The notes: generated by a model not told the origin, from the sequence alone. Counted from the stretch's first letter, positions 31,681 to 41,122 are shown. The stretch: DNA of 64,000 bases from DAIRDK01 sp035403225 (GCA_035403225.1 DAONET010000002.1:102204-166203), one strand, 5' to 3'. Made by a program: numbers and translations.

Positions 31681-33378
31681 ATGGAAAATATGAATAATCC
31701 TGACGAAAAGAAGCCCGCTCGCCCACTCAATTTTATCGAAGAAATCATCGAGGAGGGTCTTCGCAACCAAGTCAATGAATGCCGGGTTCATACCCGTTTC
31801 CCTCCCGAACCCAACGGCTACCTGCATATCGGACATGCAAAATCCATCTGCCTGAACTTCGGCCTGGCCAAAAAATATAACGGATTGACCAATCTCCGTT
31901 TCGACGATACCAACCCCGTGAAAGAAGATGTCGAATATGTGGATTCTATCATGGAAGACGTCAAATGGCTTGGTTTTGACTGGGGCGATCGCCTGTTTTA
32001 TGCTTCCGACTATTTTGAACAGCTTTATGAATATGCCGTTATTCTGATCAAAAAAGGGAAAGCATATGTATGCGATATGACCGCCGAAGAGATCAGCGAA
32101 ACCCGCGGAACCCTTACCAGCCCCGGCAAAGAAAGTCCCTGGAGAAACCGCACCGTGGAAGAAAACCTTGATCTCTTTTCACGGATGCGGGCTGGCGAAT
32201 TCCCGGATGGGAGCCACGTCCTGCGTGCCAGGATCGATATGGCTTCCCCCAACATGCACATGCGCGACCCCATCCTTTACCGCATCATCCATGCCACTCA
32301 CCACCGTACCGGCGATGCCTGGTGCATCTACCCGATGTACGATTTCGCCCATGGCCAGTCCGACTCCATCGAACGCATCACTCATTCCATCTGCACCCTG
32401 GAATTTGAAGTACACCGGCCTCTCTACGACTGGCTCATCCGTGAAATAGGACTCTATGCACCCCGCCAGATCGAGTTTGCCCGTCTCAATATGACCTATA
32501 CCGTCATGAGCAAACGTAAACTGCTGGAATTGGTGAAAGAAGGCGATGTGAACGGTTGGGACGATCCCCGTATGCCGACTATCTGCGGACTCAGAAGAAG
32601 GGGTTATACCCCCGAATCCATCCGTAACTTCGCCGATATCATCGGGGTAGCCAAACGCGATAATGTGATTGATGTCAGCCTCCTCGAACATTGCATCCGC
32701 GAAGACCTGAATAAAAGAGCCGACCGGCTTATGGCTGTCCTTCACCCGCTGAAAGTTGTCATTGAAAATTATCCCGATGACCTCGTCGAGGAAATGGAAG
32801 TGACGAATAATCCCGAAGATGAATCACGGGGTAAAAGACATGTCCCGTTCTCCAAGGTGCTGTATATCGAACAGGAAGATTTCATGGAAATCCCGCCCAA
32901 TAAGTTTTTCCGCCTTTCTCCGGGACGCGAAGTCCGTCTGAGGTCCGCTTACATCATTAAGTGCGAAAGAGTCGTTAAAAGCCCTGAAACAGGCGAAATC
33001 ACCGAAGTAATCTGCACCTACGATCCCAATACCAGAAGCGGTATGCCCGATAGCAACCGGAAGGTCAAAGGAACCTTGCACTGGGTTTCGGCACGCCACG
33101 CTGTTACCGCCGAAGTACGATTATACGACCGCCTCTTCACCAAAGAAAATCCCGACGAAACGGAAGAAGGAAAAACCTTCAGAGATTACCTGAATCCCGA
33201 TTCCCTGAAGATCATCAACGCTTTGATCGAACCCGATGCCGGGAAAAGCCTCCCCGGCGAAAAATTTCAGTTCGAACGCATCGGCTATTTTGCAGTCGAT
33301 AAAGATTCATCCAACGATCACCTGGTGTTCAACCGCGTGGTCCCTCTCAAAGATTCCTGGACAAAAGCAGGAAATTGA
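31681..33378 (+). CDS. glnS: Glutamine--tRNA ligase
   Basis: Start at ATG 31681 rather than the TTG at 31618, which overlaps the promoter. The 565-residue class I synthetase has the HIGH-type motif PEPNGYLHIGHAKS, the KMSKS-type motif TVMSKRKL and the C-terminal beta-barrel anticodon-binding domain (RHVPFSKVLYIEQEDFME). It charges tRNA-Gln directly, so this organism need not use the GatCAB transamidation route for glutamine. A tRNA-Gln gene and gltX lie 1-3 kb downstream. Confidence 0.96.
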   Translation: MENMNNPDEKKPARPLNFIEEIIEEGLRNQVNECRVHTRFPPEPNGYLHIGHAKSICLNFGLAKKYNGLTNLRFDDTNPVKEDVEYVDSIMEDVKWLGFDWGDRLFYASDYFEQLYEYAVILIKKGKAYVCDMTAEEISETRGTLTSPGKESPWRNRTVEENLDLFSRMRAGEFPDGSHVLRARIDMASPNMHMRDPILYRIIHATHHRTGDAWCIYPMYDFAHGQSDSIERITHSICTLEFEVHRPLYDWLIREIGLYAPRQIEFARLNMTYTVMSKRKLLELVKEGDVNGWDDPRMPTICGLRRRGYTPESIRNFADIIGVAKRDNVIDVSLLEHCIREDLNKRADRLMAVLHPLKVVIENYPDDLVEEMEVTNNPEDESRGKRHVPFSKVLYIEQEDFMEIPPNKFFRLSPGREVRLRSAYIIKCERVVKSPETGEITEVICTYDPNTRSGMPDSNRKVKGTLHWVSARHAVTAEVRLYDRLFTKENPDETEEGKTFRDYLNPDSLKIINALIEPDAGKSLPGEKFQFERIGYFAVDKDSSNDHLVFNRVVPLKDSWTKAGN

Positions 33379-33398
33379 AATTCTCCGGATTAACATCG

Positions 33399-33432
33399 AA
33401 AATAGGGCTTCTGACAAGCCCTATTTTTTTTG
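33399..33432 (+). terminator. Intrinsic terminator of glnS
   Basis: AATAGGGCTT-CTGAC-AAGCCCTATT (33401-33425) is a perfect 10-base stem with a 5-base loop, followed by a run of eight T residues. Classical rho-independent terminator 20 bases after the glnS stop. Confidence 0.9.
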
Positions 33433-33456
33433 CTAAAAAGTTACTTCTCAAAGAGG

Positions 33457-33482
33457 TTGAATAATTTTTTTTTCTACCTTTG
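33457..33482 (+). promoter_or_regulatory. Promoter of the secreted C1q-like gene
   Basis: TACCTTTG (33475-33482) matches the -7 consensus, with TTG at 33457-33459 as a -33-like element (15-base spacing, short). The start codon at 33544 lies 61 bases downstream. Confidence 0.5.
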
Positions 33483-33543
33483 TTACGTTTTTGTTATACC
33501 TACCTAACAGTTCTCAAACACTATAAAATTTATCTGCTTCTAT

Positions 33544-34287
33544 ATGAAAAGGATATGCATCTCGGTTGTTGCCTTGTTATGGTTCACTTTCTCTTCTGTC
33601 GCCCAAGTCGGAATTGGTACAGACAATCCTCATAGTTCTGCCTCCCTGGAGCTCAGTTCCCCCTCGAAGGGATTACTGATAAACAGGATGACGGAAGACC
33701 AGAGAAATGCAATCACCTCACCGGCCAAGGGACTGGTCGTTTATCAGACCAACGGTGATGAGGGCCTCTGGTTCTTCAACGGAACTAAGTGGATTCAGAT
33801 GGCTTTTGTGGAAGCAGGTGGCAGCATTACCCACAACTATGGTATTGTTTCCAATTATTATAATGGTAATCCCATGACAGTGACCGGACAATCCGGAACA
33901 TGGTTGCCCTATAACTTTTTTACCACACCCGGTCAGCTGATCAACAACCAAGGCGGTTCGGTTACGGTAAACCCCGGAAGCCCTTCCCTGATCACCGTTG
34001 CGAAAGACGGTGTGTATAACATCATGGTGAGCATGTCCCTCATGAATGCTTCCCAGTCCGATTGCATTGATTTCTCGGTTTTTAAAAATGGAATTGAGCA
34101 ACCATTCTTATCCGTCCAGTTCAATGTTCCAAACGGATCTAATAGCTACGCCAACGCTACCATCACAGGTATCATCCCACTGGTGGCCGGAGATAACCTG
34201 TCGCTAAAGTTCAAACAGTTAACCAACGGCGGAAACCGCTCGTTCGATATTTCTACCATGACCTTTTCCATTGTCCGCTTCGATTAA
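33544..34287 (+). CDS. Secreted protein with C1q/TNF-like C-terminal domain
   Basis: A 247-residue protein with a signal peptide (cleavage after SSVAQ, about residue 21). The N-terminal part has the Bacteroidota surface/tail-type stretch GIGTDNPHSSASLELSSPSKGLLINRM and GLVVYQTNGDEGLWFFNGTKWI. Residues 140-247 look like a jelly-roll of the C1q/TNF type (GVYNIMVSMSLMNASQ, FSVFKNGIE, GIIPLVAGDNLSLKF). It is probably exported and trimeric. No anchor or sorting domain is visible; the role is unknown. Monocistronic, bounded by terminators. Confidence 0.7.
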   Translation: MKRICISVVALLWFTFSSVAQVGIGTDNPHSSASLELSSPSKGLLINRMTEDQRNAITSPAKGLVVYQTNGDEGLWFFNGTKWIQMAFVEAGGSITHNYGIVSNYYNGNPMTVTGQSGTWLPYNFFTTPGQLINNQGGSVTVNPGSPSLITVAKDGVYNIMVSMSLMNASQSDCIDFSVFKNGIEQPFLSVQFNVPNGSNSYANATITGIIPLVAGDNLSLKFKQLTNGGNRSFDISTMTFSIVRFD

Positions 34288-34318
34288 CTGATCCCATCCG
34301 TAAAAAAGATCAATAAAA

Positions 34319-34350
34319 TTTGTCATTTTTCCAAAAGAGCATTAATTTTG
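34319..34350 (+). promoter_or_regulatory. Promoter of tRNA-Gln
   Basis: TTTG (34319-34322) and TAATTTTG (34343-34350) match the Bacteroidota -33/-7 consensus with an ideal 20-base spacing. The tRNA begins 10 bases later. This is the best promoter in the window. Confidence 0.8.
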
Positions 34351-34359
34351 CAGCCTGAT

Positions 34360-34432
34360 TGTCCGATGGTGTAACTGGCAACACGACTGACTCTGGATCA
34401 GTAAAGTCCAGGTTCGAGCCCTGGTCGGACAA
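34360..34432 (+). tRNA. tRNA-Gln (CTG)
   Basis: Acceptor stem TGTCCGA pairs with TCGGACA (34425-34431). The anticodon arm ACTGA-CTCTGGA-TCAGT gives anticodon CTG, reading CAG. The T-arm contains GGTTCGAGCC. The weak U-A first pair is typical of glutamine tRNAs read by GlnRS. CCA is not encoded in full. It lies between glnS and gltX. Confidence 0.95.
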
Positions 34433-34437
34433 CAAAA

Positions 34438-34478
34438 AACCCAACTAATCAAATCAATGTTAGTTGGGTTTTTCTTTT
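34438..34478. terminator. Bidirectional terminator between tRNA-Gln and gltX
   Basis: AACCCAACTAA (34438-34448) pairs with TTAGTTGGGTT (34460-34470), an 11-base perfect stem, followed by TTTCTTTT on the plus strand and TTTTTTGTT on the minus strand. It ends tRNA-Gln and the convergent cysC-gltX transcript. Confidence 0.9.
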
Positions 34479-34496
34479 CAGAAAACTGACTGTCAG

Positions 34497-36026
34497 CTAT
34501 TTCCCCAGAGCCATGACACCTCTCTTTACGCGGTCCATAAACTCTTCTTTCCCAAGCAGGGCGGCCAGGTCCATCATGCCGGGTCCCTGATTGCTTCCTA
34601 CAATCAATAACCGCAAGGGGTTCATTAACTGACCCATCTTTACTTCCTTTTCGGCAGTAAATTTCTGTACCAACTCGTGAATGCTGTCAGGAGTCCATTC
34701 CGTGAGCAGGGCGGCATTTTCCGCAAAATCAAGGACCAATTCACCAGTGCCGGGTTTCCAGATCTTTTGTGCAACGTGTTCATCATAAGCCGCCGGGGGC
34801 CGGAAAAAGAAACAGGCATTCGTCCACAGATCCGGAATCAGAAAGATCCGTTCTCTGATCAAACCACACACTTTCTTTACAAAATCCAGGTCGGCATGAA
34901 TACCATTCTTTTCCAGGTCCGGTTCCAGCAGGGCAGCCAACTCTTCATCACTCTTCTTCTGCATGTACTGATGATTGAACCATTTTGCCTTCTCCCAGTC
35001 AAACTTGGCGCCCGATTTCCCGATCCGGTCAATCGAAAACAACCCGGTCAGTTCATCCCAGTCCATCAATTCTTTATCATGCCCGGGATTCCATCCGAGT
35101 AACGCGAGCATGTTGATAAACGCTTCCGGCAGGAAACCGTATTCCCTGTATCCACGCGATGTTTCACATGAAAGAGGATCTGTCCATGCCAATGGAAATA
35201 CCGGGAATCCCAAACGGTCGCCGTCACGCTTGCTGAGCTTCCCGTTGCCATCAGGTTTCAGGATCAGGGGGAGATGGGCGAATTGCGGCATGGATTCTTT
35301 CCAACCAAAGGAATGATACAATAACACATGGAGTGGGGCAGAGGGGAGCCACTCTTCGCCGCGGATCACATGCGTGATCTCCATCAGGTGATCATCCACG
35401 ACATTGGCCAGGTGATAGGTGGGAAGCCCATCGGATTTAAACAAGACTTTATCATCCATGTTTTCTGTATGAACTTCGATATCCCCCCTGATCAGGTCCG
35501 AAAAACGGATCACCTCTCCTTCAGGTACCTTCAGCCGGATAACATAAGGCTTCCCTGATGCAAGCCAGGCAGCCGTTTCTTCCGGAGAAAAAGTCAGGGA
35601 ATTCTTCATGTTCATCCGGCTTCTGCCATCGTACTGAAAAGTGATCTTCTGACTTTTCAACTCTTCCCTGCGGGCCGATAACTCTTCTTCCGTATCAAAG
35701 CCGTAATAAGCAGTTCCGTTTGCAATCAGTTGCTGAACATATTCCCGGTAAATGGCAGAACGTTCCGACTGCTTGTATGGGGCGTAAGGCCCTCCTTTGA
35801 TAACATCTTCGTCAAAAGTGATCCCGCACCAGGCAAAAGAATCAAGAATATATGCTTCTGCAGTAGATACGAAACGAGTCTGATCGGTGTCTTCGATCCT
35901 TAAAATGAGCTGACCTCCGTGATGACGAGCGAAAAGAGCATTATACAAAGCAGTGCGGACCCCGCCTAAATGAAGAGGACCGGTAGGACTTGGAGCAAAA
36001 CGTACACGTACGGGTTTAGTATTCAT
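34497..36026 (-). CDS. gltX: Glutamate--tRNA ligase
   Basis: A 509-residue class I synthetase: PSPTGPLHLGGVRTALYNALFA as HIGH region (residues 11-32), GKLSKRDGDRLGFPVFP as KMSKS region (about 258-275) and a helical C-terminal anticodon-binding domain. It charges tRNA-Glu. It is 10 bases downstream of cysC on the same strand and presumably co-transcribed with it. Confidence 0.96.
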   Translation of the reverse strand: MNTKPVRVRFAPSPTGPLHLGGVRTALYNALFARHHGGQLILRIEDTDQTRFVSTAEAYILDSFAWCGITFDEDVIKGGPYAPYKQSERSAIYREYVQQLIANGTAYYGFDTEEELSARREELKSQKITFQYDGRSRMNMKNSLTFSPEETAAWLASGKPYVIRLKVPEGEVIRFSDLIRGDIEVHTENMDDKVLFKSDGLPTYHLANVVDDHLMEITHVIRGEEWLPSAPLHVLLYHSFGWKESMPQFAHLPLILKPDGNGKLSKRDGDRLGFPVFPLAWTDPLSCETSRGYREYGFLPEAFINMLALLGWNPGHDKELMDWDELTGLFSIDRIGKSGAKFDWEKAKWFNHQYMQKKSDEELAALLEPDLEKNGIHADLDFVKKVCGLIRERIFLIPDLWTNACFFFRPPAAYDEHVAQKIWKPGTGELVLDFAENAALLTEWTPDSIHELVQKFTAEKEVKMGQLMNPLRLLIVGSNQGPGMMDLAALLGKEEFMDRVKRGVMALGK

Positions 36027-36036
36027 GATATGATGA

Positions 36037-36633
36037 TTAGGATTGATATTGAATTCTGGGAATGATATACTTCAGCGCCTCCTGGATGGATTCTTCCTCC
36101 GTACAATGGGTGGTGTCAAGGGTCAGATCCGGATGGCCGGGAATTTCATAGGGGGCATCAATGCCGGTGAATTCCCGGATCAGACCGGCACGGGCACGGG
36201 CATACAGCCCTTTGACATCCCGCTGTTCACATATCTCAAGAGGAGCTTTGATGTACACTTCGATGAAATCGTCCGGACCAATGATCTCACGCGCCATCCG
36301 GCGGATTTCTATCGTAGGACTGATAAAACAGTTGATGGTGACAATACCCGAAGAGACAAAGAGCTTGTTTACTTCCGCAATCCGCCGGATATTTTCCGTA
36401 CGGTCTATTTCACTGAACGAAAGATCTTTGTTCAGGCCGGTCCGGACATCGTCTCCGTCAAGAAGCTTCACAAAAAAGCCTCTGTCAAAGAGTTCCTTTT
36501 CCAAGCCAAGCGCAATCGTGGTTTTCCCGGATCCCGAAAGCCCGGTCATCCAGATCGTCTTTGAACGCTGTCTGAATCGTAATTCTTTGTCCTGTCGATT
36601 CATCCGCTTTAGATAAATAGGATCTTCTTTCAT
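36037..36633 (-). CDS. cysC: Adenylylsulfate kinase (APS kinase)
   Basis: Start at ATG 36633 (MKEDPIYLKRM); longer forms would run into the divergent promoter. The 198-residue enzyme has Walker A GLSGSGKTT, DGDDVRTGLNKDLSFSE (APS-binding), and FISPTIEIRRMAREI, with VKGLYARARAGLIREFTGID at the end. It phosphorylates APS to PAPS with ATP. The ATP sulfurylase genes cysD/cysN that usually accompany it are absent; instead it precedes gltX by 10 bases. Confidence 0.93.
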   Translation of the reverse strand: MKEDPIYLKRMNRQDKELRFRQRSKTIWMTGLSGSGKTTIALGLEKELFDRGFFVKLLDGDDVRTGLNKDLSFSEIDRTENIRRIAEVNKLFVSSGIVTINCFISPTIEIRRMAREIIGPDDFIEVYIKAPLEICEQRDVKGLYARARAGLIREFTGIDAPYEIPGHPDLTLDTTHCTEEESIQEALKYIIPRIQYQS

Positions 36634-36652
36634 CAATATTTGATCTGATTGA

Positions 36653-36681
36653 TTGCAAAAATAGGGTTTTTCGTACTTTTG
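36653..36681 (+). promoter_or_regulatory. Promoter of the DUF4175-ybeY operon
   Basis: TTG (36653-36655) and TACTTTTG (36674-36681) with 18-base spacing; the start codon follows at 36734. It lies in the divergent gap with cysC. Confidence 0.55.
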
Positions 36682-36733
36682 CGGGTTAAAATATATCTGT
36701 ACTTCAAAACGTTCAGGTACAGGGAGAAATATC

Positions 36734-39700
36734 ATGCATGAAAGTGGGAAGATATTGATTCAAAAACTGGATGAATTTATCCGGAAATATTACCGGAACC
36801 AGTTGATCAGAGGCGCTGTGATCACGGTAGCCTTCCTTGCCGGCTCATTTCTTCTTTTTGTCCTCCTTGAATACCTGTTCCGCTTCGGGAATGTTTTTCG
36901 CCTGATCCTCTTTTATTCATATATCCTCGCGGCCATCGGGCTGATCGCCTTTTTCATCATTCAACCCATCCTGAAAATCAAAGGTATCGGGAAGATCCTT
37001 TCCTATGAACAGGCGGCCACTATCATCGGGGACCATTTCCCGGCCATCGCCGATAAATTGCTGAATACACTCCAACTCATGGATCAGGAGCATTCATCTT
37101 CAACAGATCTGCCGCTGCTGATCGCCGGGATAGATCAGAAGATCAAAATGATCCGGCCGTTCAATTTTACCCTGGTCATCAACCTGAAAAAAAACAGGAA
37201 GTACCTCAAATACGCGCTTCCCCCGCTGCTACTCATCCTTGCCGGTGTTTTTATTACCCCTTCCGTGATCTCTGTCCCCGCCGAACGCATCATTCGCTAC
37301 AATAAAACCTTTGTGAAAGAGCTCCCGTACTCCTTCCGTATCCTGAACGAAAAACTGGAAACCCTGCAGCAAAGCGACTTTGAGCTGCGCATCGGCTTTT
37401 CCGGTGAGGAAATTCCCGATGAGGTCTTTTGTAAAACCGGGGAGGTGACCTTCCAGATGCACAAGGAAAAAGGTTTTACCTATTCTTATACATTCCGGTC
37501 GGTACAAAAAGATATTGAATTCATGATCATCGCCGGTGAATTGACCTCCGGGCCTTTCCGTATCCATGTTATTCCCAAACCGACGATCCTGAGTTTTGAA
37601 ACCCAGCTCAATTATCCGGGATATATCAAACGGCTTCCCGAAAAGCTCGCCAATACCGGCGATCTGAATATTCCCGAAGGAACCCGCGTAACCTGGAATC
37701 TGGACACGAAAGATGCCGGTCAGGTATGGTTCCGCTTCCCCGATGGGACGATCAGGCTCAACAGCGATGATGACGGCCGGATGTCCTGTTCAAAAACAAT
37801 GGCAGTATCCGGGACCTATTCCATGACGCCCCGGAATGCCTTTGTCCTGCAACCTGATTCCATGGTTTTCCGCATAAACCTGATCCCCGATGCGTACCCT
37901 TCCATCTTTGTTCAGGAAACCTCCGATTCAACCATGCTGAACGATATCTTTTTCCGGGGAACCATCAAAGACGACTACGGATTCAACCGGCTTGAATTCC
38001 ATTGCGAAGTTCGCAAAGCCGGAGATTCGGCCGTAGCAGTGAAAAAGATCATTCCTGTCGCAATTGATAACAGCCTGAACAGCCAGGTATTTTTCTTCCG
38101 GTGGGAACCGGGTCAGTTGATGACCGATGGGGGAGAAGAGATCCGGTATTTTTTCGAAGTGTGGGACAACGACGGCATTCACGGTCCTAAATGCACCCGG
38201 TCGGAAAACCGCTTGATCAAAACGCCTACGTTGCAGGAAATCTCTGAAAAAGCCGCCGAAAATGAGCACGATATCATCAGCGAACTCAAGAATAGCCTGA
38301 AAGAATCGGAATCTATCAACAAGTCGCTGGATGACCTGAACCGTAAAATGGTGGAGAAGAACACCCTGAACTTCCAGGAACGTAAAAAGGTGGAAGACCT
38401 CATCAAATCGACAGAAAAGATGAGGCAGACCATGGAAGAGATCAAAAGAAAAAACGAAGAGAACATCAACAATGCCGATTACCTCCGCACAAGTCAGAAT
38501 ATCCTGGAGAAGCAAAAGAGATTGAATGAGCTGATGAATGAGCTCATGACGGATGAAATGAAAAAGCTGATGCAGGATATCCGTGATCTGTTGGATAAAA
38601 TGGATAAGAACAAGCTGGCTGAAGCCATGGATAAAATGAAAAAGTCGCAGGAGGATATTGAACAACAACTCGACCGGAACCTGCAACTTTTCAAACAGAT
38701 CGAATTTGACAGAAAGCTGGAAGAAACCATCAATTCCCTGAGGGAAAACGCGCAAAAGCAGGATCAGCTCTCGGAAAAGAGCGAGAAAGGGCAGGAGGGA
38801 GACAACCAGAAAATTTCCGAAGAACAACAAAAATTGAAGGATGCATTTAATGATATCCGGAAAGAGTTGAATGAGCTTCGGGAAAAAGAAAAAGACCTGG
38901 AAAACCCTCCGGGACTTGAAAAAACGAACAACCTGCAGGACAGTATCAGCAACAACATGGACAAATCGCAGTCCATGCTGAAGCAGGGAAAGCAAAAACA
39001 AGCTGCCGGCAACCAGAAAAAAGCATCGCAACAGATGAACAACTTGGCCGATCAGCTCGAGCAAATGAATGCGGATGCGGAAATGCAACAGGCCGCAGAG
39101 GACGCCGGACAGATTCGTATCATCCTCGAAAACCTGATCCGGATGTCGTTCGAACAGGAAAACCTCATTGCGCTAACACAAATGACGAACCGCAATGACC
39201 CGAAGTTCCAGGAGTTGATCTACCGCCAGAAAGCGGTGAAAGATAAGCTGAAGAGTTCCGAAGACTCGCTGATCTCCATTGGAAAACGGCAGTTCATCAT
39301 TGCCCCTGTCATCAACCGGAAGATCAAAGAAATCAATTCTACGCTGGAAGAAATCGTTACTGCCCTGAATAACCGGAGTATATCCCTGGCACAGTCAAAG
39401 CAACAGTTCACCATGACCGACATCAACGACCTGGCCAACCTGCTGGATGAGTCATTAAAACAAATGAACCAGAATATGGCAAACAGCATGAAGGGGACCT
39501 GTCAGAAACAATGCAGCAATCCATCCAACAGCGGTGGCAAGCAAAAAATCAAAGGGATCCGGGATATGCAGGAAAAGATGTCGGGCCAGTTGAAAAGCCT
39601 GAAAGAAGGAATGGAAAAGATGGGGAAAGATCAGAACGGGCAGAAAAAGATGGGCCAAAATCCCATGAATGAACAAATCGCACGGATGGCCGCTGAACAG

Positions 39701-40090
39701 GAAGCTATCAGAAATGCCATGGAACGCTATAAACAGGAATTGGAAGAGCAGGGTATAAAAGACGGCGGGAATGCAGCAAAAGCGATCCAGGATATGGACC
39801 AGAATGAACGCGATTTGCTGAATAAAAAAATATCACAAGAGACTATTTTACGCCAGGAAAGAATCATCACACGCCTTTTAAATTCGGAAAAAGCGGAGAT
39901 GGAAAGAGAAATGCAGGAAAAGAGAGAGTCAAGAGAACAAAAAGACCAAAACTATCGTAACTTTATAGGTAATAATCAGTATAATATTAAAAAATCAGGA
40001 GGGAAAGAAGTTATTGAATACCGGGCTGCTCCATTAAACTTCTATTACAGGAACAGGGTAAATGAATATATGATAAAAATCGGACAATAA
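36734..40090 (+). CDS. DUF4175-family membrane protein with long coiled coil
   Basis: A 1118-residue protein: two or three N-terminal membrane helices (about residues 24-48, 52-76 and 155-172), an extracytoplasmic beta-rich region (about 185-480, with LNYPGYIKRLPEKLANTGDL), then a very long Lys/Glu/Gln/Met-rich coiled coil (about 490-820, for example KEKDLENPPGLEKTNNLQD). A Gln/Met/Asn-rich C-terminal part follows. Length and layout match the DUF4175 family of Bacteroidota; the function is unknown, and a structural envelope role is plausible. It is followed by the ATPase-like gene and ybeY, a common arrangement in the phylum. Confidence 0.85.
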   Translation: MHESGKILIQKLDEFIRKYYRNQLIRGAVITVAFLAGSFLLFVLLEYLFRFGNVFRLILFYSYILAAIGLIAFFIIQPILKIKGIGKILSYEQAATIIGDHFPAIADKLLNTLQLMDQEHSSSTDLPLLIAGIDQKIKMIRPFNFTLVINLKKNRKYLKYALPPLLLILAGVFITPSVISVPAERIIRYNKTFVKELPYSFRILNEKLETLQQSDFELRIGFSGEEIPDEVFCKTGEVTFQMHKEKGFTYSYTFRSVQKDIEFMIIAGELTSGPFRIHVIPKPTILSFETQLNYPGYIKRLPEKLANTGDLNIPEGTRVTWNLDTKDAGQVWFRFPDGTIRLNSDDDGRMSCSKTMAVSGTYSMTPRNAFVLQPDSMVFRINLIPDAYPSIFVQETSDSTMLNDIFFRGTIKDDYGFNRLEFHCEVRKAGDSAVAVKKIIPVAIDNSLNSQVFFFRWEPGQLMTDGGEEIRYFFEVWDNDGIHGPKCTRSENRLIKTPTLQEISEKAAENEHDIISELKNSLKESESINKSLDDLNRKMVEKNTLNFQERKKVEDLIKSTEKMRQTMEEIKRKNEENINNADYLRTSQNILEKQKRLNELMNELMTDEMKKLMQDIRDLLDKMDKNKLAEAMDKMKKSQEDIEQQLDRNLQLFKQIEFDRKLEETINSLRENAQKQDQLSEKSEKGQEGDNQKISEEQQKLKDAFNDIRKELNELREKEKDLENPPGLEKTNNLQDSISNNMDKSQSMLKQGKQKQAAGNQKKASQQMNNLADQLEQMNADAEMQQAAEDAGQIRIILENLIRMSFEQENLIALTQMTNRNDPKFQELIYRQKAVKDKLKSSEDSLISIGKRQFIIAPVINRKIKEINSTLEEIVTALNNRSISLAQSKQQFTMTDINDLANLLDESLKQMNQNMANSMKGTCQKQCSNPSNSGGKQKIKGIRDMQEKMSGQLKSLKEGMEKMGKDQNGQKKMGQNPMNEQIARMAAEQEAIRNAMERYKQELEEQGIKDGGNAAKAIQDMDQNERDLLNKKISQETILRQERIITRLLNSEKAEMEREMQEKRESREQKDQNYRNFIGNNQYNIKKSGGKEVIEYRAAPLNFYYRNRVNEYMIKIGQ

Positions 40091-40091
40091 A

Positions 40092-40583
40092 ATGACCAGG
40101 AATATAGCCGAACTCACGATTCTCAACAGTTCTGAACTGTTTAAGGTTGAAAAATTTATTGAAGAAGTATGTGATTATTACCATATCGGTAACGAATATT
40201 TCGGCAATGTAATGTTAGGAACAACAGAGGCCGTTTTATGGTTACTTAACAAAAATATAAGTCAAACTGTAAATTTTTTGAAAATAAATGCAATAAAAAG
40301 CAATAAAGGCATTAAATTTGTCCTCACTGGAGGAGAAATTAATAATACAGGTATTGAAAACGAGGATTCGTTAAATCGCGCTATTGAAAATGAAAAACAT
40401 ATTCGCGAATTATACATCATTAAATCCTTGTCCGATGAGATGCATCTCTCAGCTGATAATCAGGAAATTACCCTGGTATATTATATTTCTTGTCTGGATA
40501 CAGAAAGAACATATTATAGATTGAATCAATTGAAACAGTACTTTAATAAGGTGGAAGAACTAAAAAACGAAAACCATGCCTGA
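40092..40583 (+). CDS. Anti-sigma-factor-like (GHKL) protein
   Basis: A 163-residue protein resembling the serine kinase/anti-sigma regulatory ATPase fold: an N-terminal FKVEKFIEEVCDYYHI segment, then FGNVMLGTTEAVLWLLNKN in the place of the N-box. The glycine-rich ATP-lid motifs are poorly preserved, so ATP binding is uncertain. The gene is strikingly AT-rich compared with its neighbours. It starts 1 base after the DUF4175 gene and overlaps ybeY by 8 bases. Assignment rests on fold resemblance and conserved position. Confidence 0.6.
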   Translation: MTRNIAELTILNSSELFKVEKFIEEVCDYYHIGNEYFGNVMLGTTEAVLWLLNKNISQTVNFLKINAIKSNKGIKFVLTGGEINNTGIENEDSLNRAIENEKHIRELYIIKSLSDEMHLSADNQEITLVYYISCLDTERTYYRLNQLKQYFNKVEELKNENHA

Positions 40584-41007
40584 AACAATTCATTTTTTCG
40601 TAGAGAAAACCCCCTTTGCTATACCAGGTAAAAGAATCCTTCGGAGATGGTTGGAAAATGCCATCCGCGAAGAGAATGGGGTTCCCGGTGCCATCAACTT
40701 CATCATTTGCAATGATGACTATCTGCTCAAAATGAACAAGAAATACCTGAAGCAAAAAACGCTGACGGATATTCTGACTTTCCCAATGGCAGATGATGAT
40801 AAGACAATCAGTGCCGATATGTATATCAGCATTGAGCGAATTCGTGACAATTCGAAAAAATTCAAAGTCCAGGTTAAAAAAGAATTGGCCAGGGTAATGA
40901 TTCATGGCATTCTTCATCTTCTTGGCTACGATGATCATGATGAAGAAGGGATGAAAAAGATGAGGGAAAAAGAAGATTATTATCTGGCAGGATTGGTTCT
41001 TTGGTAA
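40576..41007 (+). CDS. ybeY: Endoribonuclease YbeY
   Basis: A 143-residue metalloprotein with the signature HGILHLLGYDDHDEEG (about residues 111-126), whose three histidines bind zinc, and TLTDILTFPMADDD upstream. It acts in 16S rRNA 3'-end maturation and ribosome quality control. The start overlaps the preceding gene by 8 bases. It ends the operon; an AT-rich hairpin (41083-41120) follows before mnmG. Confidence 0.95.
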   Translation: MPETIHFFVEKTPFAIPGKRILRRWLENAIREENGVPGAINFIICNDDYLLKMNKKYLKQKTLTDILTFPMADDDKTISADMYISIERIRDNSKKFKVQVKKELARVMIHGILHLLGYDDHDEEGMKKMREKEDYYLAGLVLW

Positions 41008-41082
41008 CAGATCTTCACTGATCAATCAATCGTCTTTCTGTCGGACCGGATTACCGCCGGATCACATTTAACGTATTAACAA

Positions 41083-41120
41083 ACAACAAGATAAGGATGA
41101 ATAATTCTTATCTTTGTTGT
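41083..41120. repeat. Hairpin in the ybeY-mnmG gap overlapping the mnmG -7 element
   Basis: ACAACAAGATAAG (41083-41095) and CTTATCTTTGTTGT (41107-41120) are inverted copies differing by one inserted base, with an 11-base loop; pairing can extend outwards with bulges. A run TTTTGTTT follows at 41120-41127. The right arm contains TATCTTTG (41109-41116), a consensus -7 element for mnmG. It may be a terminator of ybeY, a promoter with dyad symmetry, or both. Confidence 0.55.
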
Positions 41121-41122
41121 TT

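Noticed and set aside
37928..39088. Long open frame on the minus strand (386 codons)
   Set aside because: It lies antisense to the coiled-coil region of the DUF4175 gene. The repetitive Lys/Glu/Gln codons there leave few stops on the other strand, giving a low-complexity Phe/Leu-rich product without family features.
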